From NCBI GenBank assembly GCA_014529385.2, contig CM043966.1:104915087-104979086 (forward strand): a stretch of DNA of 64,000 nucleotides. The letters are read 5' to 3'. Shown here one piece after another: positions 46,804 to 59,300 of this stretch (positions are counted from its first letter, which is position 1; the number at the start of each line of letters is the position of its first letter). The stretch comes from Adiantum capillus-veneris. Lineage: Eukaryota > Streptophyta > Polypodiopsida > Polypodiales > Pteridaceae. The translations under genes were made by a program, and so were the position numbers. Below the pieces are notes generated by a model, which had not been told where the DNA came from, did not search any database, and saw only the letters and a program-made list of their open reading frames with translations.

Positions 46804-49800
46804 ATCGCGTGTTATTGAGTTAGCCTATCGCCTAAGGCTGCCGGTTGCTGCTCCTTCACGCGCGAGAAATTCCCCAAAAGGCACGTCAGTTGCCGGAGTT
46901 TGGTTCACGCGCACGTCAGTTGCAGCTCCACGCGCGTGTCAGCTTGAAGAGTCTTAATACGATCTCCATTCTCCATCAGCTTTTAGCAGGGGTCGCCACA
47001 TTTGCGGGTCGGGTTCGATGGATCTGCCTACCGAAGGGGAAGGGCCAGGTGTAGATAGCTACACCACCCCAAAAAAAGCAACAGCTACATTTAAGCGGAG
47101 AAACAGAGATACTGTACTATCACCAGGATCATTACGAGTGGGGAAAACGTCCAAGATACATGATGAACTAATGATGGAGAAGGTCCAAGTGATGCTCAAA
47201 TCAGAGCTGAACTACATGAGAGATGACATCAGGAAGGAAATGCACGCGAGCGCTAAGAGCTACAGGAACTCCATGTATGGAGACATGATGAGAGAACTAA
47301 GGAGAGAGATCCGGGGGATACAGAATGAGGAGATTCAGAGCTTGAGAACGGAATTACGAAACCTAATCAAGGCCGAAGTAAATGTAACAGAATGCGTTAT
47401 GCAAAAGAAACTCGATGAGGCAGTAGCAAGTTTTGAAGCATGGAGAACAAATATGGAAAAACACATGGGGGAAAAGGATGCAATAATCGAGGAGCTAAAA
47501 GGAGAACTTGCGGCTTGCAAATTTGCAACTAAGGAGAAGGGAGACGACCAACCTTCGGTGCTGAAGGAGCTCGAGGACATGAAGGATCAGATGAAAACTC
47601 TACGGGAAGGAGATGAACAAAAATCGAAAACGGCATCTTCATGGGCGGAACGTCTTGTGAAGACACAAGAAAAGGTTGATGAAGCAGAGTGGATTGAGGA
47701 TGCGAAATAAGGGAAGGCCCAGATGCTCGAGACCACACCTACTTCTACCATTATTAATATGACCATTGAGGAAGAGCAGAAAAGGAAGACTCGGGCTCTG
47801 CATGTGCGGGTCACAGGAGTCAAAGACAAAGAGAATGTAGATGAAGAAGTGAAGGAACTGCTACAACGCATGGGCATCACAGAGCCTACTCACACAAGTG
47901 CATGGAGAGTGGGCAAGAAAGGAATCGATGAGAAGGGAAACATAAAGGATAGGGCACCGATTCCCGAATATAGAAATAAGGAAAGAATTTCTAAAAAAGA
48001 GACCAACTCTTAAGAAAACTGGTATATTCCTGGGAGATGACCTTACATTGGCACAAGTGACACACATGCAAGAGTTGATGCCAAAGATTAGGGCAGCAAG
48101 ACAAAAGGGGAAAATCGCCTTTTATAGAGGAGGGAAAGTAGTGGTTCTGGAAAAGCGCTCAGCATGACAGTGAGAGACCTATGGGGCGACGCTCCGGATA
48201 GCGGCGTGGAATTGTAATGGATCATATAGGCTAGATGTAGGTGCCTTTGAAGACAGCTTTAGGGACAGAGACATAGTTTTCTACTCAGAGATACACCAGA
48301 TACCAGGACAGGTTTTTCAAACACCTCATTAGACAGGATTGTCTTCCGCAGCTTGGGCTTAAGAACCCTTTTTCCCATCTTTTGACAAGCCAAGCAAGAT
48401 TTACACCAATGATTGACATCCCGCTGAATAGTAGTCTAAACATAGCCTTCTTGCAAGATCTTGTGAAGCATAATCTTCATAGCAAAATGACCCGCAAGAC
48501 CCTTCATGGTTTTCTTCTAAAATTTTGTAAATCTCCTCCTTCCAAGGCACATGACGCAACACGAGATCACTTCCTTTCATGTAAAGCATATCACCAATCA
48601 TTTTGTACTTTCTTGCTCTTCTCATAAAATCATATTTTTTAGATGAAGGCAAATCTTCGGGCAAGAGACCGGTCAATAAGAAATCCACCTCTTTTGACAG
48701 CACCTCTCTTCCATGATACAAAGGGGCATCCGCTTTCAATACAAACACACAAGTAATCATTGCTTGCGCGGCCTCATGTGCTTCTTCATTTTGAGTCCTT
48801 TCGACATGCTGCAAGCTCCATGCCTCAAACTTTTTGAGTAGCGATTTCACTTTAACGCATAGATTCTTCAATCTAGGATTCTTATTCTTCCATACTCCCA
48901 ACACCTGCTTTACCACTAATAGCGCATCACCTCTGATTTGCAAACATTTGATTTCCAATTGTAGACAAATGTGTAAACCACCTTCAAGAGCCATATACTC
49001 CGCTTCATTATTACTCTTTGCATTGAGTTTTAACCCTTGCTTCCTCACAAGATTTCCCTACGCATCATAAATAACAACCCACCACAAGCAGCATCATGAC
49101 TTCTTCAATAAGAGCCATCAAAATGTAGCAGTGAAGCATTTGATATAGCAGGGGTTTCCACTTTTTTCCTTTGGACCACCTCCTATTTAACCAAAACAGG
49201 AGTCTCTTTATAAGTGAGTAAGTCTGACAAAGTAGCCTGAGTACTCTCTTCCACTAGAAAAGTGAATTGGAACTCTTGCAGCTCAATAACCCATTTCATC
49301 ACTGCCTTTGATATATTTGAGTTATTGAACAATTGAGGAAGCAATGAAAAACTGGTGAGAAAGGTGAACAGTTTCTGCAACAAGTAATGTCTAAATCGTC
49401 TACATGCATAGACCATGCTAATCATCACCAATTCAACCTCTGAGTACTCTCTTTCATGAGGAGTTTTCACCCTGCTAGCATAATAAATAGGCATCATATA
49501 CTGAGACTCTTTCCCTCTTTGCAACAACATAGCCCCAATAGCATCTTCTCCAACTGACGGGTTAACATAAAACTCCTTAACCCAATCAGGGGCTTGCACA
49601 TGTGAAGGGTTATTTATGGGAAACAGCTGGTTAACCAGACAAGAGATCTCTACAGGGTAGCCGGGGTTCAGGAGGAGTAGCAGTCTTATTTAAGGAGGAG
49701 CTGAAACCACTACTACAGATTATCAGGAAAGATGAACAAGCAAGGTATATGTGGGTGAGAATGAGAGCCGAGACAGGTAGATTTCTATATATCGATATAT

Positions 49801-52800
49801 GCTACTTCCCTCCGAGTACCTCAGTCTACTCCTCACCTAAAGGACAATCCCCTTTCTCCATATTGAATAATCATATATGGGAGTTCTCTAGAGATGGAGA
49901 CATCGTTCTCTTAGGAGACTTTAATGCCAGAACGGCCAACTCTCAAGCAGTATTCTATGATACTTCTGAGGAAATGCTCAGGGAAGTGGATTTATCATAG
50001 AGGGGGCTTACTAGAAACTCACAGGATGAACACACTGAATATGGGAGACATCTCATGGAGATGGCAACTATACATGGTTTGGCCATACTTAATGGTCTAG
50101 AGAATTTCCTGTTATCTGGGTGATTCACATGCTTCCCGCACAGGCATGGGGCCAGTACAGTGGATTATGTCATGACTTTACCAAGCTTTATTTCTAGTAT
50201 CAAGGAATTTAAGGTGGGACCCAGACCGGTTGGGATTGCAATGGATCATGCTCTATTGACCTTATCAATCTCCTTCCAATACAATGCCTATCAAGTACAA
50301 AGGAAGAAGACACACACAAGATATACTTTCACGCCAGAAACTGATTCAGTCTATGTGGAAAAGATCTATAATAGGATGTGGACAGCCGAGCCAGTATATA
50401 CTGTAGAGGAGATTACTTCTCAATTAACAGAGATACTACATGGAGCAGCACAAGAGGCATACCCACATACTCAACCTAATCAGAAGAGAGGATCTGGGAA
50501 CATGCCTCAAAACAGTTGGTATGATGAGGAATGCAGAGAGACGAGAACCCCGGTCCAGAAAGAGCTTACACTTGGGATCATCACATATAAGCAGTCTCGG
50601 ATTGCTCTTCGGCGTATAGTACGTCGCAAGAAAAGGGCATTTTTAGCCAAACTGGAGAAGGATTTATATCAGCTCTTCTTGAGTCAGGACTCACATGAGG
50701 CCTGGAGCTTATTTCACGAGCACTCACCGCCTCCGACGATTACTTCTCTTGAGATCTGGGGTCAATATGTAACATCATTATATATGGTATCTGGACAGCC
50801 TCCATTACCAGATCCGCTAGAGCCATGCACTGCTACTAGTACTTTCTTTACTACGGAAATGGTAGACGGGCAGAGAATGAGGGCATAAGGGCAACAGGAC
50901 AAGCTGGATTCAGAAGGGGTTATTCCACTTTAGATCATATTCTTACGCTCAGAGCCATTATTGAGGAAGGAAGAGCAAACGAGAGAAGGATGTATTGTTG
51001 CTTTGTGGATTTTCGGAAAGCTTTTGATACAATACCAAGGGCCAGATTGATGCGCAGGATGCAAGAGTTAGGGGTCCCCAAAGAGATTATTTGGGGGATC
51101 ATGGCCTTATACGGGTCAGTAACTGGTTATGTACGTACTCCACAAGGGGATTTCGACATTGTTCACTCCACCGTTGGGAGTAAACCAGGGATGCCCACTG
51201 TCAGATTACATTGATAGAGAAGGTGACAGAGGTGCTCAACTTGCAGGGTCATGGATCCCTTTGTTGTTGTATGCAGATGATATTGTATTGATAGCAGAAT
51301 CACCAGATGGAATGCAGAGGCAGCTAGATGCATTACATAAATTCGCGGAGGACAGTGGACTGTCGGTAAACTTGGGTAAAACCAAAGTTATGGTGTTTAA
51401 CACCACACCACAGTGGGTTAGGAGATCGGCACCTACATTTGCATATGGCCAGGATACAGTAGAGTACACAGATGCATACACATACCTTGGGGTGGTATTT
51501 GTAGGACCGAAGTTTAATCTTAAGAAAGTAGCGGATGCTAGATTATCCAGAGCCTCTGCAGCCCTGGGAGGGTTGGAGAGGATGTGTTCACAAGTGCAGT
51601 TTCAGGAACCACGAACAAAACTTTGGCTCTTTGATACTATGGTGGCTTCGGCTATGCTTTATGGGGTCCAGATTTGGGGACCATCTATGGATCAGGATAA
51701 TTGGAAGTCAATGGAGAGACCTTTGGTATTTATGATTTCCCGAATGATTAGAGCCAAGGCCTCCGTACCACACGCGATTACCCGAGCGGAACTAGCGGCC
51801 CCTCTGATAGAAATTGAAGCTCTTACCAGATCAGTGTCCTTGATACATGGTTTGTGGGATACAAATAATGGCCGATATACTAGACTGGCCCTCGAATCCT
51901 CTCGACAATTGGCAATGAAAGGGGATACATCATGCTGGTATACGCAACTGTCCTCGTGGTTTCAGAGACATGGGTTCAGTATGGAAAGATTACCCCCCTT
52001 CCAATACTCTCTTGAGGCTCCATCACTGGCAATTACACGAACGGAGATTAATAAAATCATCCGACAGGATCTTATACAGTTGGATATTAAGAGGACATGG
52101 GTAGACCCTACACAAGAATTGGGCACGAAGATGGCCGACTACAAAGAAAACTTCCTACAACTATCTGAAGATGGATTTGTGATTCGCCCGAGTTACATGG
52201 ATACCCACCTGTCTCATGGTTTGAGATGTGCTATTGGTCAGATTCGTACGTCCTCACACTAGTTGGAAATTGAATTTGGCAGATTTAGGGGAATCCCACC
52301 TGAGAGCAAAATTTGCAAGTTATGCGGAATGGAGCCGGAGACAGAATTACACTATATATGCCACTGCACAGTATACTATGAGATACGTGGGCGTTTTCAT
52401 TGCCTCTTTAAAGAAGGCTTTGGACCTCTAGATAGAATCATGCAATACCAAGATCAAAGATGCTTAGGCTTGTACCTACTTGAACTACATCGGCACAGGG
52501 ATAATCTAATGAGAAGACAAAGAGCACTACGGCCTCAGAGGCAGATCACAGACTTCTTCGGATCGAGAGAAGCAGGAGTGGAAGGGGAAGCAAGAGGCCA
52601 GCAGCCAACACAAAGGAGTACCCACATTCATACCAAAGGCACCCTAATTGACAGAGCGATTGAGCTTAGGAAATCGAGACGACCACGACCAAGATGCAGA
52701 AGCACACTTCACCGGAGGAGACTACAACAAAGGATTAGAAGCATTCTAGCCAGAGTCCAGACACCCAGAATGCTCCTAAGAAGTTTATTTAATACTTTGT

Positions 52801-53253
52801 ATTTAGTTTTTTTTTTTTTTCATGTTTACTTTCACACTTTCCACACTTAGTACTTTAGTACTAAGGTACCCAGACATTGTAACAGATTCACCACTTTTGT
52901 ATCAGTTTGGTCTCATAGGTCATTCTGGCCTTTTGAAGACGTTAATATAACATTTCATTTCATTTCATTTCATTTCTCTCTCTCCACGACGCTCGGTCAG
53001 ACTACTGACCATGGAGGAGATTGATGAGATCCGCCAGCGACCGATGCTGGATCTCCTGTGATCTAGCTATCCCAGCTAGCTGTTTAGCTGCTTAGTTCAC
53101 ACCTAGCAGTTTAGGATTCCATAGTATTTTATTTTGTCATTTTGTCATCTTGTCACTCTAACTTTGTATCAGATCCACCACATTGTAACTTTCTGGTCTC
53201 ATAGGTCACTTTGGCCTTTTGAAGACGTTAATATAACATTTCATTTCATTTTC

Positions 53254-53304
<51 letters not shown>

Positions 53305-56300
53305 AACCAGCTTGCGCACAGGTCTGGTACCTTCTGCAAGTTGTTTTCACGTTGCTATGCACGTTGTGTTTGCGTTATTCTAGCTAGTAATCGCCTGATG
53401 CTGGCTATTTAGCAGCCCTCCTAAACCAGTTTCCTTCGTGCAATCATTAGCCTCAACCGTAAAGGGCTATTCCAGCGATTTCCACATTTGCCTGCTATTC
53501 TATGCTGAGGCTACCTTTTCTATCAGAATCTTCCGCACTTATCCTATCCATGATCACACCAGTTGGCTGCGGCCCTGTTCTTCGGAGGTCACCTGGATTC
53601 TGTTGTTTTAACCAAGATTCTTACTGGTCCTCATAAACTAAGAAGATTGTGCACCAGTTCAATTCAAGGAGAGGGGTATAGGTACTTTATGCGAAGCGTC
53701 ACACGAGGTGCTTGAGTATGGACCAATCAGCTGACCTTAGGGATGACGATATCTATGAAACCCCGCCTAAATCCAAAGCGACATTAGGCAGAGGATTTGA
53801 GAGAGCACACTATTGCAAGGTTTTGTGAGTGCAGAGAAACTTTCTAGAGTCAAAGATGACTTAATGTATGAGTATATAGAGGTGATGCTTAAGACGGAGC
53901 TAAGCCTTTTGAGGGGTGACATTGAAAAAGAGATGTATGCAAATGCGGAGACTTACAAAAAGGCTATGTATGCGGATATGAGGAAAGAGTTGTGCAAAGA
54001 GATGCTTGGTGAGCTTGACGAGATGTACACATCATTGAAGTTTGAAATACAGACTATAGTGAGAGCAGAAGTGAATGTAATGGAATGCATGATGTAAAAA
54101 AGATAAAGAGGATACACTTGCTACTTTGAATCCTGGAAATCAAAAAATGGAAGAACGCATGAACGAAAAGGATGCATTGATCGAAGCACTTAAGGGAGAA
54201 CTCGCAGCTTGTAAAAATACCCCCGTAAAGGAGGGAGAAAATCAATCCTCAATGATAAAGGAACTCGAAAGCATTAAGGAGCTAGTGGAAACTATACGTG
54301 AAGAGGAAGAACAAAAGGCACTCTTCACGGACGGAGCACCTAATCAAAACACAAGAGAAGGTTGATAAAGCTGAAAAGTGGATCGAGGACGCAAAGAAAG
54401 AAAAAGATAAGATGCATGACATCCACTATCATCAATATGACAATTGAGGAGGAAAGATCGAGTCCTTCATGTGCGTGTTACAGATCTCAAAGACACTAAA
54501 AAAGTAGAAGAAGAAGCGAAAGAACTCTTGAAGCGCATGTGCATTTCTGAACCCACACACGAAGGTGCTTGGAGAGTGGGAAAGAAGGGATGTGATGAGA
54601 AAGGAAGTTCTAAGGAAAGAGCACTCATTATATGTTTCCCTACCTTGAAAGCTAGGAAGGAATTCCTCAAGAACAGACCAACACTCAAGCAAACTGAGTC
54701 TTTTTGGGTGATGACCTCACTCTAACACAAGTAGCATACATGCAAGAGTTGATGCCAGAGATCCATGTAGGAAGGGAGAAAGGGAAAATTGCTTTCTATA
54801 GGGGAAGGAGATAGTAGTTTTGGAAAGACGCACCACATGATGGTGCGAGACCTATGGGACCAACTTGGCAGCATGGAATTGTAATGGATCAATGAAGCTA
54901 GATGTAGGCGCACTTGAGGATAGCTTCAAGGGAAGAGACATTATTTTTTACTTGTTGGGAGACTACTTGTAGACAGGATGTGAGATCAAAGCATAGAGGA
55001 CGTGGGTCAGGAAGTGTGGCGGTCCTATTTAGGAAAGGAGCTTCAGTCCCTCATTCGTATTGTTTGGAGAGATGAGCAAGCCATATATATGTGGGTCAAA
55101 GTGAGAGCGGAGACAAGGAGGCCACTCTACATTGCAATATGCATCACATCTCATTATGCATCGCCCAAGGGGCAGACACCCTACATGATATTGGATGAGG
55201 ACATATGGGAGTTCTCTAGGGATAGAGATGTCATTCTTCTGGGAGACTTTAATGCCAAGACCGACCAATCTCAGAAAGATTTCTACGATACCTCAAAGGA
55301 AACGTTGAGAGAATTGGATGTCAATGATATGGGATTGGCTAGGTATACATAGGATGAGCACATTGGATATGGGGGATATCTGATAGACATGGGGACTGCA
55401 CATGGACTGGCCATCTTGAATGGCCTCTAGAGATTTCCAGCATTGAGTGGGTTCACTTGTTTTCCTCATAGACATGGGCTAGCACAATGGATTATGTTTT
55501 GGCTTACCCTCTATTCAGGCTTTACAGTCGGGCCCAAGCCTATCGGGGTAGCAGTATATCATGCCCTCCTCACGTTTATTGTCTCATTCTAGTTCATCAT
55601 AGCTCGATTGGCACAAACATCTACGCATACCCCATACACTTTTACTTCAGAGACTGATTCTGTCTACATAGATGGTATATACAAACGCTTGTGCACAGAG
55701 CATCCAGGGAGACCTCTAGAGGAGCTCACTTATATATTGACAGAGACACTGCAGGATGCATCATAGAGGCATCCCACACTGAGCCTAGGCAGCAACGACG
55801 TTATGGGTGCATACCCTAGAATAGCTGGTATGATGAGGAGTGCAGAGAGACGAGAGCCCGACTTCAGAGGGAGGTACTTCTAGGAGTCATCACTCACAGG
55901 CAGTCACGGATTGTGTCTCGGCGCTTGGTGCGACGGAAGAAGAGGGCATTCCTAGCTCGATTAGACCAAGATTTATACCAGCTGCTTTTGAGCTAGGACT
56001 TAGGCGAGGCATGGCGACTTTTCCATGGGCATTCTTCCCCACCAATCATCACTTGTATGGAGGCATGGGGTCAGTATGCATCATCTCTCTACACAGTCTC
56101 GGGGTGGCCATCTCTTTCGGATCTGCCAAAGCCATGCCCACACACATGTGCTTTCTTTACCGCCGAGATGGTAAAGAAGGCCATTGACATGATGAGGACC
56201 AAGAGAGCATATGAACACGATGGCCTAGTGGCAGCTTGCAGAGCTTCTAGCAGAAATGTTCAATCGTGCCATGTGCGAGGGCCTACTTGATACTTGGAAT

Positions 56301-59300
56301 TTGTCTACTATCGTACCTATCTTCAAGTCAGGGGACCCTATGGAGACTGGGAACTACAGCACTATCATGATTGGATACACATTGGCACGGTTGTACGCAT
56401 CCATCCTTGAGCAGCAGTTGAGTAGATGGGCAGAGAGAGAGGGTGTACAGGCAGCAAGACAGACGGGTTTCAAGAGAGGTTTCACTACTCTTGATCATAT
56501 TCTGACACACAGGGCCACTATTGAGAAGGAGAGATCACATGGGAGACGGCTCTATTGTTACTTTGTGGATTTCCGCAAAGCCTTCGATACAGTGTCCATA
56601 GCTAGATTGATGCGTAGACTGCAAGAGATGGGAGTACCCATAGAGTTGATTTGGGGGATCATGGCCCTATACAGGTCAATAGTTGGGCATGCACATACTC
56701 CAGCGGGGATTTCTGATTTGGTTCACTCCACTACCGGGTGAAATAGGGCTGCCCGCTATCTCCTACACATTTGGCGTGTATGTGGATGAGAGAGGAGCAA
56801 AGTTGGCAGGGACATGGATCCCACTTTTGATGATATTGTGTTGATTCCTGACTCCCCGGAGGGGATGCAACGTCACTTGGATGCTTTGTACACATTTGCC
56901 CATGATGGTGGATTGTCTGTTAACATAAGGAAAACCAAGGTTATGGTGTTTAACACCACAGCACAGTGGGTCATGAGGTCAGCACCTACATTTACATATG
57001 GCCGGGAGATAGTGGAGTATACAGTTTCATATACTAAGGATCAGTAGTGAAGTACAAAGTGAGGTAGAAACACTAACAAAAAGGAGGTGAAGGTGAATGA
57101 ACTGCTCAGAAAGTTTTGTTAGCCTTGCAAAATTTTGGAAGTTTGTGCATCAACGGGACCATCAAATGGAAGAGTTGAGGACATTGTTAGATAAGAGAAG
57201 TTGCACTCCTGCGCTTCAAGGAATGATTAGAGGCACGCTGGATGAAATAGCAATTTGTAAACAGCCATGTTGGAGCAGCAACAACGCCAAATGGAGAAGG
57301 AAGAGCTATAGTACAGATGTGAAATAGCAGAGAAACTACAAGTCAGAAGCACAAAGTTTCTTGATGTCTTCAAACTATGGATAGATGAGTTGGTACCCAT
57401 AGTGAATTCCAATTTGACAACATTGGCTAGTTGGAAGCTAATAACAAAATAATCAAGAAGCGTATTGAAGCATTGGAGACTTTGAAGCAGAAAACATTGA
57501 AGATGCTGATGCAATACTATGACTGAAGCAGACTTAGGCTCATTGAAGACTGAATTAGTCAACACAAGAAAGATAGTGTGGAAGACCATCAACAACCATC
57601 AACTTCAAGAAATGGTTAGAGGCAAGCTAGATGAAATAGAAAGTCTGTAAAAAGCCATGCAGGAGCAACAACAACAAAGCCAAAAGGAGAAGGAAGAGCT
57701 ACAGTACAGATGTGAAGTAGCAGAGAAACTACAAGTCAAAAGCAGGAAGTCCCTAGATGTCTTCAAACTGTGGACAGATGACTTGGTAGCCGTACAACAT
57801 TGGCTGAGCAGAATGTGCAGTTGGAAGCTAATAATAAAATAATGAAGAAGCATATTGAAGCATTGGAGACTTTGAAGCAGCAAAACATTGAAGATGTTGA
57901 TGCAGTATTGATGATTGAAGTGGACTTAAGCTTGTTGAACAATCAATTAGTCAACACAAGAAGATGGATTGGAAGACCATCAACAAGGCAGATTGAGCAA
58001 ACGATCAAGACGCCCTAGTCAACACTAGGATTTTTAACAGAGGAGCAAGTTCAAATGAAATAATTGAAAGAGTTAAGAGAAGTTGGTGTAACAAATCACA
58101 AATAGAAATGAGGAGCTTGAAAGCATGCTGAAGAAGCAAAAACACCTGCAACAAAGCAGCAAAACATTGACGATGTTGATGCAGTATTGAAGACCTAAGC
58201 TTGTTGAAGAATGAATTAGTCAACACAAGAAAGATGGTGTGGAAGACCATCAACGAGCACATTGAGCAAATGATCAAGAAGTCCTAGTTAACGTTAAAAA
58301 TAGGATTTTTACCAAAGGTGCAGTATGTTCAAATGAAACAATTAAAAGAGTGAAGAGGAGTTGGTGCAACAACTCACAAATAGAAATGCGAAGCTGGAAA
58401 ATATGCTGAAGAAGTAGAGATCGTGGTTTGATGCGAAAGGGTTCTAAACACCTGCAGCAAAGTTGTCAGCATTACCAACTATAGAGGATGATATCATGGA
58501 GATAAATCATATGCAAAATTTGATATGGTAGGAAGATAGTGAAACAGCAGCTCTAGCGAGTGTGATAGAAGAACTTTTATTCAAAACGAGGAGGATCAAC
58601 ATTGTGGAACAAGTAACTAATGCTGAAGCACCAAAGTTGGATCAACTTGTAGAGGAAGCAATAGTTGAGGCTACAAAGACTTCGAACACCAACATTGTTT
58701 TTAAACACTAGAACAATCTCTATTTTGTTTTCTTTTTGAGAAAAACCTTTTTTAAATAAGAGCAACACTTTAATTTTGTAGGACAAGCACATTGTGGGAA
58801 TGTCTAATGGTTTTATGTGATGTAGCTTGCGTACCTTGGATTGAGTTTCGGGCACTACAAGCAATACCAACGAACAAAAAGGTGAGGTACTATGTTGAAT
58901 CAAACCTTTTCTAAAAGGTCTTATACTTGGCTCATGGTTTCTTCCTATTGAGCGCAAATCACTTTGTAAAGTCATCGGTTTGGAGGAGTGTTGCTAGGGA
59001 CCAATTCTATGGTGCAATCCTCTAGTCTTTTTGGCAGTAACTCACCCAACAAACCTCTGAGAAACAATCCGCGTGAGCTTGTAGGAAACTTCGCCTCTCT
59101 GGCTTTAACTTTGACAAATTGGAATCCTTATCTTCATCCACATTATCGAGAAAGATTGAGTAAACAAAAAGACTTGATTTCCTTAACTTCGAAGTAACTG
59201 AAGCCGATACAAGGGGAACTGACTCGCCGTCGAGTTTCACATCAATAATCAATTCTCTATCATTACTTTTCTTTAGCTGAACCTTCTTTGCCTCATAGTC

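Larger units (their letters stand above)
46800..52980 (+). mobile_element. LINE copy F, near full length, interrupted
   Basis: 5' UTR 46800-47017, ORF1 47018-48167, ORF2 from 48190, an insertion of minus-strand gypsy DNA at 48322-49630, and ORF2 again to 52796, then a 3' UTR ending in (ATTTC)4 and TCTCTCTC at about 52980. An internal RT deletion lies near 50885. Plus strand. Confidence 0.9.
53299..57035 (+). mobile_element. LINE copy G, 3'-truncated and heavily decayed
   Basis: 5' UTR 53299-53717; ORF1 from [20 protein letters not shown] at 53718 with coiled coil, [20 protein letters not shown] and TGA 54838; ORF2 from 54870. It ends in the RT thumb at about 57035, where an unrelated repeat takes over. 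The oldest of the long LINE copies by number of lesions. Confidence 0.87.

Noticed and set aside
46734-53298. Regular CT runs as parts of a CRISPR-like or satellite array
   Set aside because: They are simple microsatellites at LINE borders with no constant repeat-spacer pattern.
56256-56741. A free-standing reverse transcriptase gene
   Set aside because: It lies in order with endonuclease and thumb pieces of LINE copy G and shares their decay.
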